Part shown: piece after piece, positions 42,348 through 51,697 of the stretch | Position numbering within the stretch: position 1 is the first letter of the stretch | Layout of the letters: each line of letters begins with the position of its first letter | From: CADEGL01 sp050180485 | Lineage (GTDB): Bacteria; Pseudomonadota; Alphaproteobacteria; CADEGL01 | Assembly (NCBI GenBank): GCA_050180485.1 | Contig: JBFXED010000022.1 | Span: 1 to 64,000 of the forward strand | Direction: 5' to 3' | Length of the DNA: 64,000 bases | Made by a program: the position numbers and the translations under genes | Notes under the pieces: generated by a model | What the model was told of the DNA's origin: nothing | The model's input: the letters and a program-made list of their open reading frames with translations, nothing else | Databases searched by the model: none

Positions 42348-43229
42348 ATGAACAACGACGTCATCATCACCTGCGCCGTCACGGGCGGGCACAATAATTT
42401 TCAGGCCCATCCCAATTACCCGATCACACCTAAGCAGATTGCCGCGGCCGCGATCGAAGCCGCCAAGGCCGGCGCCGCGGTCGCCCACATCCACGCCCGC
42501 GATCCCAAGACAGGCAAGAATAGCCGCGATCCCAAACTGTTCCGCGAGATCGTGGACCGCATCCGCGAATCCGACACCGACGTCGTCCTGAACCTGACCG
42601 GCGGCAACGGCGGCATGGTGACGCCCCACCCCGACAATCCGCTGGGCGGCGATCCCAACGCCGACGTGGCAGGCCCGTTGGAGCGCATAAACTACATCGA
42701 GGAACTGCAGCCCGAGATCTGCAGCCTGGATTGCGGCGCCATGAATTTCGGCGAAGGCGTCTACGTCAACACCCCGGGCTTCCTGCGCACGATGGCCAAG
42801 CGGGTGAAGGAGCGCGGCATCAAGCCGGAGCTGGAGGTGTTCGATTTCGGCCATGTGCGCATCGCCAACCTCCTGGTCGAGGAAGGGCTGATCGCCGACC
42901 CGCCGCTCTACCAGCTTTGCCTGGGCATTCCCTGGGGCGCGCCCGCCGACACCAATGCCATGAAGGCCATGCGCGACCTTCTGCCGCCCGGCGCGATGTG
43001 GGCGGGCTTCGGCATCTCGCGCATGGAGATGCCCATGGTGGCGCAGGCCGTTCTTCTGGGCGGCAACGTCCGAGTCGGGCTCGAGGACAATCTCTACCTC
43101 GACAAAGGCGTCTTCGCCTCCAATGGCCAGCTTGTCGAGCGCGCGGCTGAGATCATCACCAAGATGGGTGCGCGGACACTTTCCCCGGCCGAGGCGCGCG
43201 CGAAGCTGAAGCTCAAGAAGCGGAACTAG
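42348..43229 (+). CDS. BKACE (beta-keto acid cleavage, 3-keto-5-aminohexanoate cleavage family) enzyme
   Basis: A 293-residue TIM-barrel zinc enzyme of the DUF849/BKACE family, which condenses a beta-keto acid with acetyl-CoA to give acetoacetate and a new acyl-CoA. The zinc motif HIHARD follows the first strand (ITCAVTGGHNNFQAHP opening), with later GFGISRMEMPMVAQ and GNVRVGLEDNLYLDKG, both typical. It sits 23 bp after the GGT gene with a GAGGGAAG site, so the two probably work in one catabolic path. Confidence 0.9.
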   Translation: MNNDVIITCAVTGGHNNFQAHPNYPITPKQIAAAAIEAAKAGAAVAHIHARDPKTGKNSRDPKLFREIVDRIRESDTDVVLNLTGGNGGMVTPHPDNPLGGDPNADVAGPLERINYIEELQPEICSLDCGAMNFGEGVYVNTPGFLRTMAKRVKERGIKPELEVFDFGHVRIANLLVEEGLIADPPLYQLCLGIPWGAPADTNAMKAMRDLLPPGAMWAGFGISRMEMPMVAQAVLLGGNVRVGLEDNLYLDKGVFASNGQLVERAAEIITKMGARTLSPAEARAKLKLKKRN

Positions 43230-44914
43230 CGCCCGCGCCATGCCTGGCTGCGTCGCGCGAGGCCACGGGTGGCCAGCCAGTGGAGAAGACGCACACCAGC
43301 TGCGGTGTAGACGATCATCATAGCCATCGCGGCGGCGGGTGCGACATCGCCCGCATCGTCCATGTTCAGCACCGCGATCGAGGCCAGCGCGGTTGTCGGT
43401 GAATAGAGGAACACCACGGCGCTGACCGTCGTCATAGCGCTGACGAACAGATAGATCGAAATGTCTAGGATGGCCGGCATGGCGACTGGCACCGTCACGC
43501 GCCGGAAAGTCGTGTACCAGGAAACTTTTAGCGAAGCGCCGACCGATTCGAATTCCGAATCCATTTGCTTCAACGCCGTTACGGCCATGAGATGCGCCAC
43601 GGTGTAGAAATGGACGATCGTGGCGATGACCAGGATCGCCATGGTCCGGTAGAGGAAGTTCAATGGATTCGAAGGGTCGTTGAAGAAGAAGATATAGGCC
43701 AACCCGAGCACGAGGCCAGGCACGGCCATGGGGATCATGGCCAGCAACCGAATCATCGCACGCCCGGACGGGAAGTCCTTGAACTTCTCGCTGAGGTACG
43801 CGCCCAGGAAAATCGTCGCCGTACCGCAGATTGCGGTCAGCAATGCCATCACGATGCTGTTCCGGTAGGCCTGCCAGCCGCCACCGTCCGTGTTGTCGAA
43901 GTCGTAATGGCGCAGCCAGGGTTCCAGATTGTACGGCCAGAGTTTCACGAACGACGCGCCGGCCGCAGTCAGAAGTAGGCCAAGAATGGCCACTGCGACC
44001 AGAACGCAAAAACCGAAGAGCAGCCAGTCACGCACCGGTTCGGGCCGGGGATTGAAAGCAACCGAGCGCGCGGACAGAGGCGAAACTTGCTTCCGCCGCA
44101 CGAACGAATCCGCCGCGAAGGCCAGGATAGCCGGAAGCAGCAGGAGCGTGCTGACCACCGCTCCTTTCTGGAAGTCCTGCTGTCCAACCACTTGCTTGTA
44201 GACGTCGGTGGCCATGACCGCATACCAGCCGCCGATGACCTTGGGCACGCCGAAATCGGTGATGGCCAAGGTGAAGACCACGAAGACCGCACTGATCAGG
44301 CCGTAGCGGGCACCCGGCAACGTCACGGTCACGAGGACTCGCCAACGCGAGGCGCCCAGCGAGACGGCCGCGTCATAAAGACGTTGATCGGAAAGCGACA
44401 GCGCCGTGACCAGGATGAGCAAGGCGGCCGGGAAACAATAGAACGTCTCGCCCAGCAGAATCCCGATCGGGCCGTAGATGTCCTGGCCGAACATCAGCGA
44501 CTTCAGAAGCCCCTGCTTGCCGAACAGGTAAACCAGAGCGATAGCCGGCAGCAGCGAGGGCGCCAAAAGGGGCGCCAGAGCGATAGCCTTCAGCAGCCCC
44601 TTGAACGGCATGTGCGATCGCGTCAGACCGTAGGCAAACAGAAACGCCGCCGATACGGTCACGACCGTGCTGGCCAACGCGATGACCAGACTGTTGACGA
44701 TGGAGCGGCCGACGCCGGGCGTGGCCAGGTAGGACGCGTAGTTGGCAAATCCGACGAATTCACCCGCCTTATTCTCCAGGCCACGGGATAGCAGCACATA
44801 GAGTGGCGCGGCGACCGCGACAAATAAGGCTACGGCAATGACTCCGATCGCTGCGCGGGCAACCCAGGCTTGCGTGTCCAGCCCTCTGTGCGCGGATGCC
44901 GCGGATACCGACAT
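43226..44914 (-). CDS. 2-aminoethylphosphonate ABC transporter permease (fused, two-domain)
   Basis: A 562-residue inner-membrane protein with about twelve transmembrane helices in two copies of the binding-protein-dependent permease domain. Their EAA motifs are AAVSLGASRWRVLVTVTLP and ESVGASLKVSWYTTFRRVTVP. This fused layout is the FbpB/PhnU type. It belongs with the ATPase and binding protein at 44919 and 46090 and with PhnW, which points to 2-aminoethylphosphonate uptake. An iron(III) importer would look similar. It is convergent with the BKACE gene, overlapping by 4 bp. Confidence 0.82.
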   Translation of the reverse strand: MSVSAASAHRGLDTQAWVARAAIGVIAVALFVAVAAPLYVLLSRGLENKAGEFVGFANYASYLATPGVGRSIVNSLVIALASTVVTVSAAFLFAYGLTRSHMPFKGLLKAIALAPLLAPSLLPAIALVYLFGKQGLLKSLMFGQDIYGPIGILLGETFYCFPAALLILVTALSLSDQRLYDAAVSLGASRWRVLVTVTLPGARYGLISAVFVVFTLAITDFGVPKVIGGWYAVMATDVYKQVVGQQDFQKGAVVSTLLLLPAILAFAADSFVRRKQVSPLSARSVAFNPRPEPVRDWLLFGFCVLVAVAILGLLLTAAGASFVKLWPYNLEPWLRHYDFDNTDGGGWQAYRNSIVMALLTAICGTATIFLGAYLSEKFKDFPSGRAMIRLLAMIPMAVPGLVLGLAYIFFFNDPSNPLNFLYRTMAILVIATIVHFYTVAHLMAVTALKQMDSEFESVGASLKVSWYTTFRRVTVPVAMPAILDISIYLFVSAMTTVSAVVFLYSPTTALASIAVLNMDDAGDVAPAAAMAMMIVYTAAGVRLLHWLATRGLARRSQAWRGR

Positions 44915-44918
44915 GGAT

Positions 44919-46007
44919 TCACTCCCCACGCGGGTAGAGACGAATCCGGTCGAGCGGCAACGCGGCGCGTATGGTCTGGCCGGCTTCCAGACCCAGGTCG
45001 CTAACATCGTTGGCCGAAAGATTGGCAACCAACACCGCGTCGCTTCCCTCGGGCCGGAGCACCGCGCGGAAGGACGGGCCGGTGAATTCCAGCGTCTCCA
45101 CGCGGGCAGGGATGGCGTTCACGGTCGCCTCCCCCACCCCGCGAACGACGATGTCCTCGGGACGGATGCACAGAAGGGCGGCCCCAGTCTGGTGCGTACC
45201 ATTCATCAAGCGCAGTTCCCGCGCACCGAGGCGAACCGTCGATCCCGCGACGATTTCAGCCTTGAGCACATTCATCGATCCGACGAAGTCCGCCACGAAA
45301 CGCGAAGCGGGCTGTCGATAGACTTCGATGGGCGTGCCGACCTGCTCGATCACGCCATGATCCATGACGGCGACCCGGTCCGCGAGCGTCAGGGCCTCCT
45401 CCTGGTCATGAGTGACCATGATGGCGGTGACGCCCAGACGCCGCTGAAGCGTCTTAATCTGCTCTCGCAGGCGGACGCGTACCCGCGCATCCAATGCCGA
45501 CAGCGGCTCGTCGAGCAGAAGAAGACCCGGCGACGGCGCCAAGGCCCGCGCCAGCGCCACACGCTGCTGCTGGCCGCCGGACAGTTGCGCGGGGTAACGA
45601 CCGCCGATGTCCGGAAGCCCGACCATCGCCAGAAGTTCGGCCACCCGGCGCTGGACGCCTTCGCGCCCCAGTTTGCGACGGGACAGGCCATAGGCCACGT
45701 TCTCGGCGACCGTCAGGTTGGGGAACAGGGCATAAGATTGGAAGACGATGCCGAAGTCGCGCTGGGCCACGGGCAAGGCGGAGATGTCGCGCCCGCCCTG
45801 CTCGATCCTTCCGTCCGTCTGCCGCTCAAGGCCCGCGATGATACGGAACAGAGTCGTCTTGCCGCACCCAGATGGTCCCAGGATGCAGACGAACTCGCCT
45901 TCCGCCACCGACAGGGAGACGTCCTTCAACGCGACAAAATCGCCGAAGCGCTTTGTCACGCCGGCGACGCGCAGATAGGGCGGCTTGCTGGACGGCCCGT
46001 TCATCAC
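44919..46007 (-). CDS. 2-aminoethylphosphonate ABC transporter ATP-binding protein
   Basis: A 362-residue ATPase. Walker A GPSGCGKTT, signature LSGGQQQRVALARALAP, Walker B LLLLDEPLSALDARV, H-loop MVTHDQEEALTLAD, then a TOBE domain (about 285-350). It is close to the PhnT/FbpC/PotA class. The gap to the permease start is 4 bp. Assignment to 2-AEP rests on the neighbouring phnW. Confidence 0.87.
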   Translation of the reverse strand: MMNGPSSKPPYLRVAGVTKRFGDFVALKDVSLSVAEGEFVCILGPSGCGKTTLFRIIAGLERQTDGRIEQGGRDISALPVAQRDFGIVFQSYALFPNLTVAENVAYGLSRRKLGREGVQRRVAELLAMVGLPDIGGRYPAQLSGGQQQRVALARALAPSPGLLLLDEPLSALDARVRVRLREQIKTLQRRLGVTAIMVTHDQEEALTLADRVAVMDHGVIEQVGTPIEVYRQPASRFVADFVGSMNVLKAEIVAGSTVRLGARELRLMNGTHQTGAALLCIRPEDIVVRGVGEATVNAIPARVETLEFTGPSFRAVLRPEGSDAVLVANLSANDVSDLGLEAGQTIRAALPLDRIRLYPRGE

Positions 46008-46028
46008 CGAACCCGCAACAAAACGCCG

Positions 46029-46090
46029 AGGTTCCCCGCGCGGCGCGGAGGAAACCTAAGCCATAAGGCGTGTCCCCGCGCGGGACGCCT
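46029..46090 (-). other. Two tandem hairpins between binding-protein and ATPase genes
   Basis: AGGTTCCCCGCGC pairs imperfectly with GCGCGGAGGAAACCT (46029-46057), and AGGCGTGTCCC pairs with GGGACGCCT (46066-46090), the latter touching the binding-protein stop. Such intercistronic hairpins often protect the upstream message, so that the binding protein is made in excess. The stems contain bulges. Confidence 0.4.
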
Positions 46091-47133
46091 CAGCTCTTAG
46101 GCTCCGACTTTGCATTGTAGCGCTTGTTCCACTCCGCGAGAATCTTCTCCCGGTTGGCGGCCGCCCATGCGAAGTCGTTCTTGACCAGACGCTTCTCGAA
46201 GTCCGCGGGAACGAAATCCAACGGCTTGGCGACACCGGGCAGCGCCACGACCGCGAAGTTCTTGGCATAGAGCTCGTTGGCTTCCTTGGTCACACTCCAG
46301 TCAGCCAGCTTCTTGGCCGCGTCCATGTTCTTGGCGCCCTTGATGACGGCCGTGGCCTCCATGTCGTAACCCAGCCCCTCTTTCGGGAATATCAGGTCGA
46401 TCGGCGCGCCCTTTTGCTTGTTGATAGACGCCCGGTATTCGAAGGAGATGCCGATCACATACTCGCCCGAAGCCGCGAGGTTGCAGGGCTTGGAGCCTGA
46501 GTGGGTATAGACGCCGATATTTTGGTGGAGTCCATCCATGAAGGACCAGCCCTTCTCGTCACCCATCATCTGCAACCAGGACGAGACATCCAGGAACCCC
46601 GTGCCGGACGAAGCCGGGTTTGGCATCACGATCTGACCCTTGTAGATCGGCTTGGTGAGATCGGCCCAAGATTCGGGCTTGGGTATGTTCTTCTTCGCCG
46701 CCTCGACCGTGTTGAAGCACAACGTCGCGGCCCAGACATCCATGCCGACCCAGCGCGGCGGATTGCGCGGGTCGCGGAAGAAGGGCTTCACGGCATCGAG
46801 GCCCTTCGGTGCATAGGGTTCGAGCATGCCTTCAGAGTCGAGGACGAGCAGGCTGGTGGCGGCCACGCCCCAGACGACGTCGGCTTGCGGATTGTTTTTC
46901 TCGGCCAGAAGCTTCGCGGTGATGATTCCCGTCGAATCGCGCGTGATGGACATCTCGATATCGGGATAGGTCTTCTCGAAGGCTTCTTTGTAAGCCTTGA
47001 TCTGATCGGCCTCGAGAGCGGTATAGACGCTGAGTTTGGTTTTCGACTGCGACCAGACCGGCCCCGCACCGACCACCAAAAGCCCTGCCGCGATGACAGC
47101 GGCAAGAAGCTTGCCGCCCCTGAATACCCGCAT
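46090..47133 (-). CDS. 2-aminoethylphosphonate ABC transporter substrate-binding protein
   Basis: A 347-residue periplasmic protein with a signal peptide (cleavage near VWSQS). The body has the FbpA/PhnS fold: KLSVYTALEADQIKAYKEAFEKTYPDI, PASSGTGFLDVSSWLQMMG and GISFEYRASINKQKGAPIDLIFP. The position of PhnW just upstream suggests the ligand is 2-aminoethylphosphonate. An iron-binding role is less likely, because no Tyr pair of the FbpA kind is obvious. Confidence 0.83.
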   Translation of the reverse strand: MRVFRGGKLLAAVIAAGLLVVGAGPVWSQSKTKLSVYTALEADQIKAYKEAFEKTYPDIEMSITRDSTGIITAKLLAEKNNPQADVVWGVAATSLLVLDSEGMLEPYAPKGLDAVKPFFRDPRNPPRWVGMDVWAATLCFNTVEAAKKNIPKPESWADLTKPIYKGQIVMPNPASSGTGFLDVSSWLQMMGDEKGWSFMDGLHQNIGVYTHSGSKPCNLAASGEYVIGISFEYRASINKQKGAPIDLIFPKEGLGYDMEATAVIKGAKNMDAAKKLADWSVTKEANELYAKNFAVVALPGVAKPLDFVPADFEKRLVKNDFAWAAANREKILAEWNKRYNAKSEPKS

Positions 47134-47262
47134 CCCTGATCCCCATTTTCGATGAATTGTCGAACAACGGCAGCGGCGCGATGCCGCATAGGCAGCTTGT
47201 CAAGGCCATATTACAGAAAAAAGACAACGGCCGCGCGGGCGGAGCGTGGGATTACCTTCCGT

Positions 47263-48402
47263 TTATGCGACCCGCCGCGCACCGCAATCCTTCACGCCCA
47301 TCTCCGCCAAGACGGCGCGCACGGCGTCCAGCGCACCACGCATGTGATCGGCCGAAAGCCGGCCGATGCATCCGATCCGGAAGCTTTCGGCCACGGTCAG
47401 CTTGCCCGGATAGATGACGTATCCGCGTTCTTTCAGCGCATCGTAGAAATGCTGGAAATCGAAGCGCGGATCGCGCGGCATATGGAATGTCACGATGATG
47501 GGCGCCTGCAACCGATCCGGCAGCAACGTCTCGAAACCGAGCGCACGCATACCTTCGACCAGGATCTTGCAGTTCGATGTATAGCGCGCGCCGCGCGCCG
47601 CGACACCGCCTTCGGCAGCATGTTCTTCGATCGCCCGGTGAAGGGCCGCGATCACCTGGAGCGGCGGTGTGAAGCGCCATTGTTTGGTTGCCGTCATCGC
47701 CGTCCACTGATCGTGCAGGTCCAGCGACAAGGAAGTGGCGTTGCCCGTCGTTTCCTTCAGCGCTTCCGTGCGGCAGACGACGTAGCCGATGCCCGGCACG
47801 CCTTCGAGGCACTTGTTGCTGGACGCCGCCATCGCGTCGAAGCGTGTTTCGCGCGCATCAAGCGGCAGGGCGCCGAATGCGCTCATGGCGTCCAGTAGGA
47901 AGCGGCGGTCGGCTTTGGCGGCAACCGCGCCGATCTCGGCGACGGGGTTAAGGATGCCGCTGGTCGTCTCGCACTGGACGGCGAAGACATGGCTGATGGA
48001 GGAATCGGCGGCCAATACGGCCGCGACGCGTCCGACATCCGGCGGCGTGTCCTCCGGGGTCTCCAGCACCGAATGCGCGCGCCTCGCGTACTGACAGATT
48101 CTGACCGCACGCTTACCGTAGGAACCGTTGACCAGGATCAGCACTCTGCCGCCGGGGGGCACGAAATTGGTCAGCATGGCCTCGACGGCGAAGGTGCCGC
48201 TGCCTTGGATAGGCACGGTGACATGCGTGCCCGCGCCACCGGCAAGCGCGGCAATACGTTCTAGCACCTCGCCGTTCATCCGGATGAACGTCGCGTCGCG
48301 CGAACCCCAATCGTGAAGCATCGCCGTCTTGACTGTCTTCGAGGTAGTCAGCGGACCGGGCGTGAGGAGAAGCGGATCGCCGGTTTCGGATGCGGCAGGC
48401 AT
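47263..48402 (-). CDS. phnW: 2-aminoethylphosphonate-pyruvate transaminase
   Basis: A 379-residue PLP aminotransferase, class V. LLLTPGPLTTS and the PLP lysine in ASSNKCLEGVPG (Lys197), with Asp171 in FLLDAMSAFG, are characteristic of PhnW, which converts 2-AEP plus pyruvate to phosphonoacetaldehyde plus alanine. It is the first gene of the phosphonate group on this strand. The next step (phnX, or phnY plus phnA) is not in the window. Confidence 0.9.
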   Translation of the reverse strand: MPAASETGDPLLLTPGPLTTSKTVKTAMLHDWGSRDATFIRMNGEVLERIAALAGGAGTHVTVPIQGSGTFAVEAMLTNFVPPGGRVLILVNGSYGKRAVRICQYARRAHSVLETPEDTPPDVGRVAAVLAADSSISHVFAVQCETTSGILNPVAEIGAVAAKADRRFLLDAMSAFGALPLDARETRFDAMAASSNKCLEGVPGIGYVVCRTEALKETTGNATSLSLDLHDQWTAMTATKQWRFTPPLQVIAALHRAIEEHAAEGGVAARGARYTSNCKILVEGMRALGFETLLPDRLQAPIIVTFHMPRDPRFDFQHFYDALKERGYVIYPGKLTVAESFRIGCIGRLSADHMRGALDAVRAVLAEMGVKDCGARRVA

Positions 48403-48465
48403 AACGGGCTCCGTGGCTATTCGCGCCTTACATAGACCGGCCGGAAAGTCTCGTCCAATACACGC

Positions 48466-51400
48466 TCAGACGACCGGGCCAATGGGAAAGCGCGCTGTCA
48501 CCTCGGTGCCGATGCCCGGCTGGCTACGCACCGTGAGGGTGCCGCCATGCAGTTCCATGAGCTTCCGGCTGATCGACAGTCCCAGGCCCGCACCCTCGTG
48601 ACGACGGGACAAGGATGCATCGGCCTGCTGGAATGGCTCGAAGATGCGTTCCAGGGCTTCGGCCGGAATGCCCACGCCCGTGTCCTTGACGGCGACCTCG
48701 GCCCAATCTTTATCGGCCGGTCCGCTTATGATCGCGACCTTGCCGTTCGGCCCGGTGAATTTCACGCTGTTGGATAGGAGATTCAAGAACACCTGCTTGG
48801 CCGCACGCCGGTCGATTCGTGCCAGCGGCAGCGGCCCGGACATACCGTTCTTGACAGTGATGGATTTCTCCCGCGCCGCCGCGGCCACCATGCTGACGCA
48901 TTCGGCTATCACCTGGGACAGGTCGACGCGTTCGAACTCCAAGTCATAGCGCCCGGCCTCGATCTTGGACATATCGAGGATGTCATTGATGACGTTCAGA
49001 AGATGATGCCCGCTGTCACGCACAAGCCTGATGTACTCGAGATAGTTCGGCGGCTGCAGCGGCCCATAGACCTCATCCAGGATGACCTCTGAAAAGCCAA
49101 GGATGGCGTTCAACGGTGTCCGCAATTCGTGACTCATGTTGGCCAGAAACTCGCTCTTCGCCCGGCTGGCCGCCTGTGCCTCGTCGGCGGCTTTCGCGAT
49201 CGCCTCTTGTGCCCTTTTCTGTTCCGTCACGTCGAAGGTCACGCCATCCCAAACAACGTCGCCGTTCGCGTGCCGCTTGGGAATGGCCACACCGTGAATC
49301 CATTTCGTCTCGCCGGACGGCAGGACGAGCCGCCGGACAAGATCGAACGCCGTCAGGTCCCGCTCCGAACGTGCGAAGGCCTCTTCATAGGCGGCACGGT
49401 CGTCCGGATGAGTCATCTCTATGAACCGCCCAACATCCGCCATTTCGCCCTTCGGATCGAGACCGTAGATCGGCAACAACCCCCAACTGACGAACGGATA
49501 CGAAATCCGGCCGTCGGCATGGACGATGCGCCGATAGACATTGCCCGGGATGCTGGACGTGATCGAACGCAGAAGCTCCTCGCGATCTCGCAGCGCCTGC
49601 TGAGCCAGCTTGCCCTCCGTCACGTCGACGATCAGGCCATCCCAAAGAATGTCGCCATTCTCCAGCCGGCGCGGCTGGCCATAGGTCTGGGTCCAACGGA
49701 TTTCGCCGGTCTTTGTCCGCTCGCGCCCTTCCCAGAAGCGCGGGGTCAGATTGCGGGCGGAATCCTCCAGCGCCTTGCGGTAAGACGCCCGGTCCTCCTC
49801 GACGACGCCACTGGGAAAGACCTTGCTTTCCCCCATGACCTCGTCCACCTCGTAACCGTAAATCTTCTTTACGCCGGGGCTGACATACGGATAGGTCACC
49901 CGCCCATCCGTGTGAAGCACGCGCTGGTAAACCATGCCAGGCATGTTCGCGGCCAAGCTGCGCAGCCGCGTTTCCTGCTCGCGCAAGGCTTCCTGTGCGC
50001 GGCGCGCCTCGTCGATGTCGATGGTGACACCATCCCAAACGATGTCACCATTGTCCAAGCGCCGCGGATGGGAAATCGAGCGCACCCAATGATAGTCGCC
50101 CGAAGCGAAGCGGACTCGCATTTCCATATCGAAACGCGACAGATCCTTGGCCGATGCGGCGATATTGCGGTGATAGGCTTCGTGGTCGTCCGGGTGCATC
50201 AGCCGCAAGAACGTCTGCCCGTCGCGGACGAATGAATCTGCGCCCAGCCCATAGAAGTCGCGTACCCTGTTGGGATTGACGTATTCGAACAACAGCTCGC
50301 CGTCCGGCTTGAGGATGCGACGGTGCACCACGCCAGGAATGTTCTCGGCGACCCGCGCTAGATGCTGCGCGCTTTCCTCCGCGCGCGCCTCGGCTCGCTT
50401 GGTGGCGTCGATATCGATCAGGATACCATCCCACACGACATTGCCGTTCAGCTCGCGATGGGGCTGGCCCACGGAGCGGACCCACCGATAGGCGCCCTTT
50501 CCGTCGTCCGTACGGAACTCCAGGTCGAACCGGGATAGATCTCGTGCCGACACCTTCACGGCGTCGCGCCAGAGGGCACGATCCTCCGGATGGATCAGAT
50601 TCGCGAAGACCTCGGCATCGTCCTCGAACTTCTCCGGCTCGACGCCATATAGGCCGCGGACGTTGGGGCTGACATACTCGTAAGCCATCGTACCGTCCCG
50701 GCGCAGTACGCGGCGGTAGATTTCTCCCGGCAGATTGTCGGCGATACGCGCCAAACGGGCTTCGCTCTGCTGCGCCCTGGCCAGCGCCTCCTTGCTGGTC
50801 GTGATGTCAAACTCGACGCCGTCCCAAACGACGGACCCGTCGGTCTCCCGGTGGGGTTGCGCGATGGAGCGCACCCACCAAAAACTGCCATCGGCGCGCA
50901 TCATGCGCATTTCGTAGTCGAACTGCTCCAAGGTTTGCGCAGAGCGGTGCACGGCATCGAGCCAGCCCGGATAATCGTCGGCGTGGATGCGCGAACGCGG
51001 GCTGGGTCGAGGAATCGCCAATCCTTCCGCCGTCTCGCGACCGTAACGCTCCACGCCTTGTCCTAGGAGCAAGGGAAAGGAAATGCGCCCTTCCCGGTCC
51101 ATGACCCGGCGATAGATCACGCCCGGCATGCTGCGGGCAACGATGCCCAGCCGTCGCTCGACCTCGCCATCCACCACCGCGAGTTGCTGAACGCGCCGTG
51201 CCGCAGCCATCCGCGCGAGACGCGCCAGGTGGCTGGCTTCAATGTCAGGGGGGACGCAATCGTCCGCGCCAGCTTCGATCGATGCCGCGATCAGGTCCAG
51301 ATTTTCGCCGCTCGCGATAGCGACGATGGGGCAAACGATGCCTTCTTGACGCAAATCGATGATGCCAGCCAACCCGTTTCCACCCGGTGCCGCCAGATCG

Positions 51401-51573
51401 AGCAGGACAAGATCCGGTACCTTTTCTCGGATTGCTTCGAGGGCTTTGGGCAAATCCTCGACGTGCCGAAGATTGGCCGGTGCCTTTGCCCGCGCATGTT
51501 TCCCCACGCCCAACCGACCCAAAAGATCGGCATCCGCGGAAATCACCAGCGTGAATGGCGTTGGAGAACGCAT
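48466..51573 (-). CDS. Sensor histidine kinase A: receiver domain plus five tandem PAS modules
   Basis: A 1035-residue soluble sensor. The ATG at 51573 is preferred over 51606 because a possible TTGCCG/TAATAT promoter overlaps the latter. Residues 1-120 form a receiver-like domain with phospho-acceptor Asp59 (VPDLVLLDL). Five homologous PAS/PAC modules follow at about 140-261, 272-392, 403-523, 534-655 and 666-786. Most open with an xNxPGxxYRRV-like motif and close with WDGxxxDxT/D. Then come HisKA (ANMSHELRTPLNAILGFSE, His815) and an HATPase domain with NLLSNSVKF, DTGVGIP and GAGLGLSIS. No transmembrane helix is present. It is a paralogue of the kinase at 54471, with no response regulator beside it. 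Confidence 0.92.
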   Translation of the reverse strand: MRSPTPFTLVISADADLLGRLGVGKHARAKAPANLRHVEDLPKALEAIREKVPDLVLLDLAAPGGNGLAGIIDLRQEGIVCPIVAIASGENLDLIAASIEAGADDCVPPDIEASHLARLARMAAARRVQQLAVVDGEVERRLGIVARSMPGVIYRRVMDREGRISFPLLLGQGVERYGRETAEGLAIPRPSPRSRIHADDYPGWLDAVHRSAQTLEQFDYEMRMMRADGSFWWVRSIAQPHRETDGSVVWDGVEFDITTSKEALARAQQSEARLARIADNLPGEIYRRVLRRDGTMAYEYVSPNVRGLYGVEPEKFEDDAEVFANLIHPEDRALWRDAVKVSARDLSRFDLEFRTDDGKGAYRWVRSVGQPHRELNGNVVWDGILIDIDATKRAEARAEESAQHLARVAENIPGVVHRRILKPDGELLFEYVNPNRVRDFYGLGADSFVRDGQTFLRLMHPDDHEAYHRNIAASAKDLSRFDMEMRVRFASGDYHWVRSISHPRRLDNGDIVWDGVTIDIDEARRAQEALREQETRLRSLAANMPGMVYQRVLHTDGRVTYPYVSPGVKKIYGYEVDEVMGESKVFPSGVVEEDRASYRKALEDSARNLTPRFWEGRERTKTGEIRWTQTYGQPRRLENGDILWDGLIVDVTEGKLAQQALRDREELLRSITSSIPGNVYRRIVHADGRISYPFVSWGLLPIYGLDPKGEMADVGRFIEMTHPDDRAAYEEAFARSERDLTAFDLVRRLVLPSGETKWIHGVAIPKRHANGDVVWDGVTFDVTEQKRAQEAIAKAADEAQAASRAKSEFLANMSHELRTPLNAILGFSEVILDEVYGPLQPPNYLEYIRLVRDSGHHLLNVINDILDMSKIEAGRYDLEFERVDLSQVIAECVSMVAAAAREKSITVKNGMSGPLPLARIDRRAAKQVFLNLLSNSVKFTGPNGKVAIISGPADKDWAEVAVKDTGVGIPAEALERIFEPFQQADASLSRRHEGAGLGLSISRKLMELHGGTLTVRSQPGIGTEVTARFPIGPVV

Positions 51574-51625
51574 GGACGCAGCCGACCCCGTAAACGGCAA
51601 CCCCATATTATCCGCGGTTCATGGG
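51574..51625 (-). promoter_or_regulatory. Candidate promoter of kinase A
   Basis: On the minus strand, TTGCCG is followed after 16 bp by TAATAT, upstream of the ATG at 51573. It is only a consensus match by eye. If real, the transcript would start near or downstream of the ATG at 51606, which supports the ATG at 51573. Confidence 0.3.
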
Positions 51626-51697
51626 CCGGCAAATGCCGCGTGAACGGCGCCGGTCGATCTGCTCTGGTCAACGAAAGCCGCGCCGAGACCAGCCTTC

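Noticed and set aside
42306..44009. A 567-residue minus-strand frame covering the BKACE and permease genes
   Set aside because: The part over 42348-43229 is antisense to BKACE and the rest is an out-of-frame read of the permease. No shared domain.
43226..47133. The ABC set at 43-47 kb as an iron(III) importer
   Set aside because: The fold class is shared with FbpABC, but the adjacent phnW makes 2-aminoethylphosphonate the better reading. The doubt is kept in the entries.
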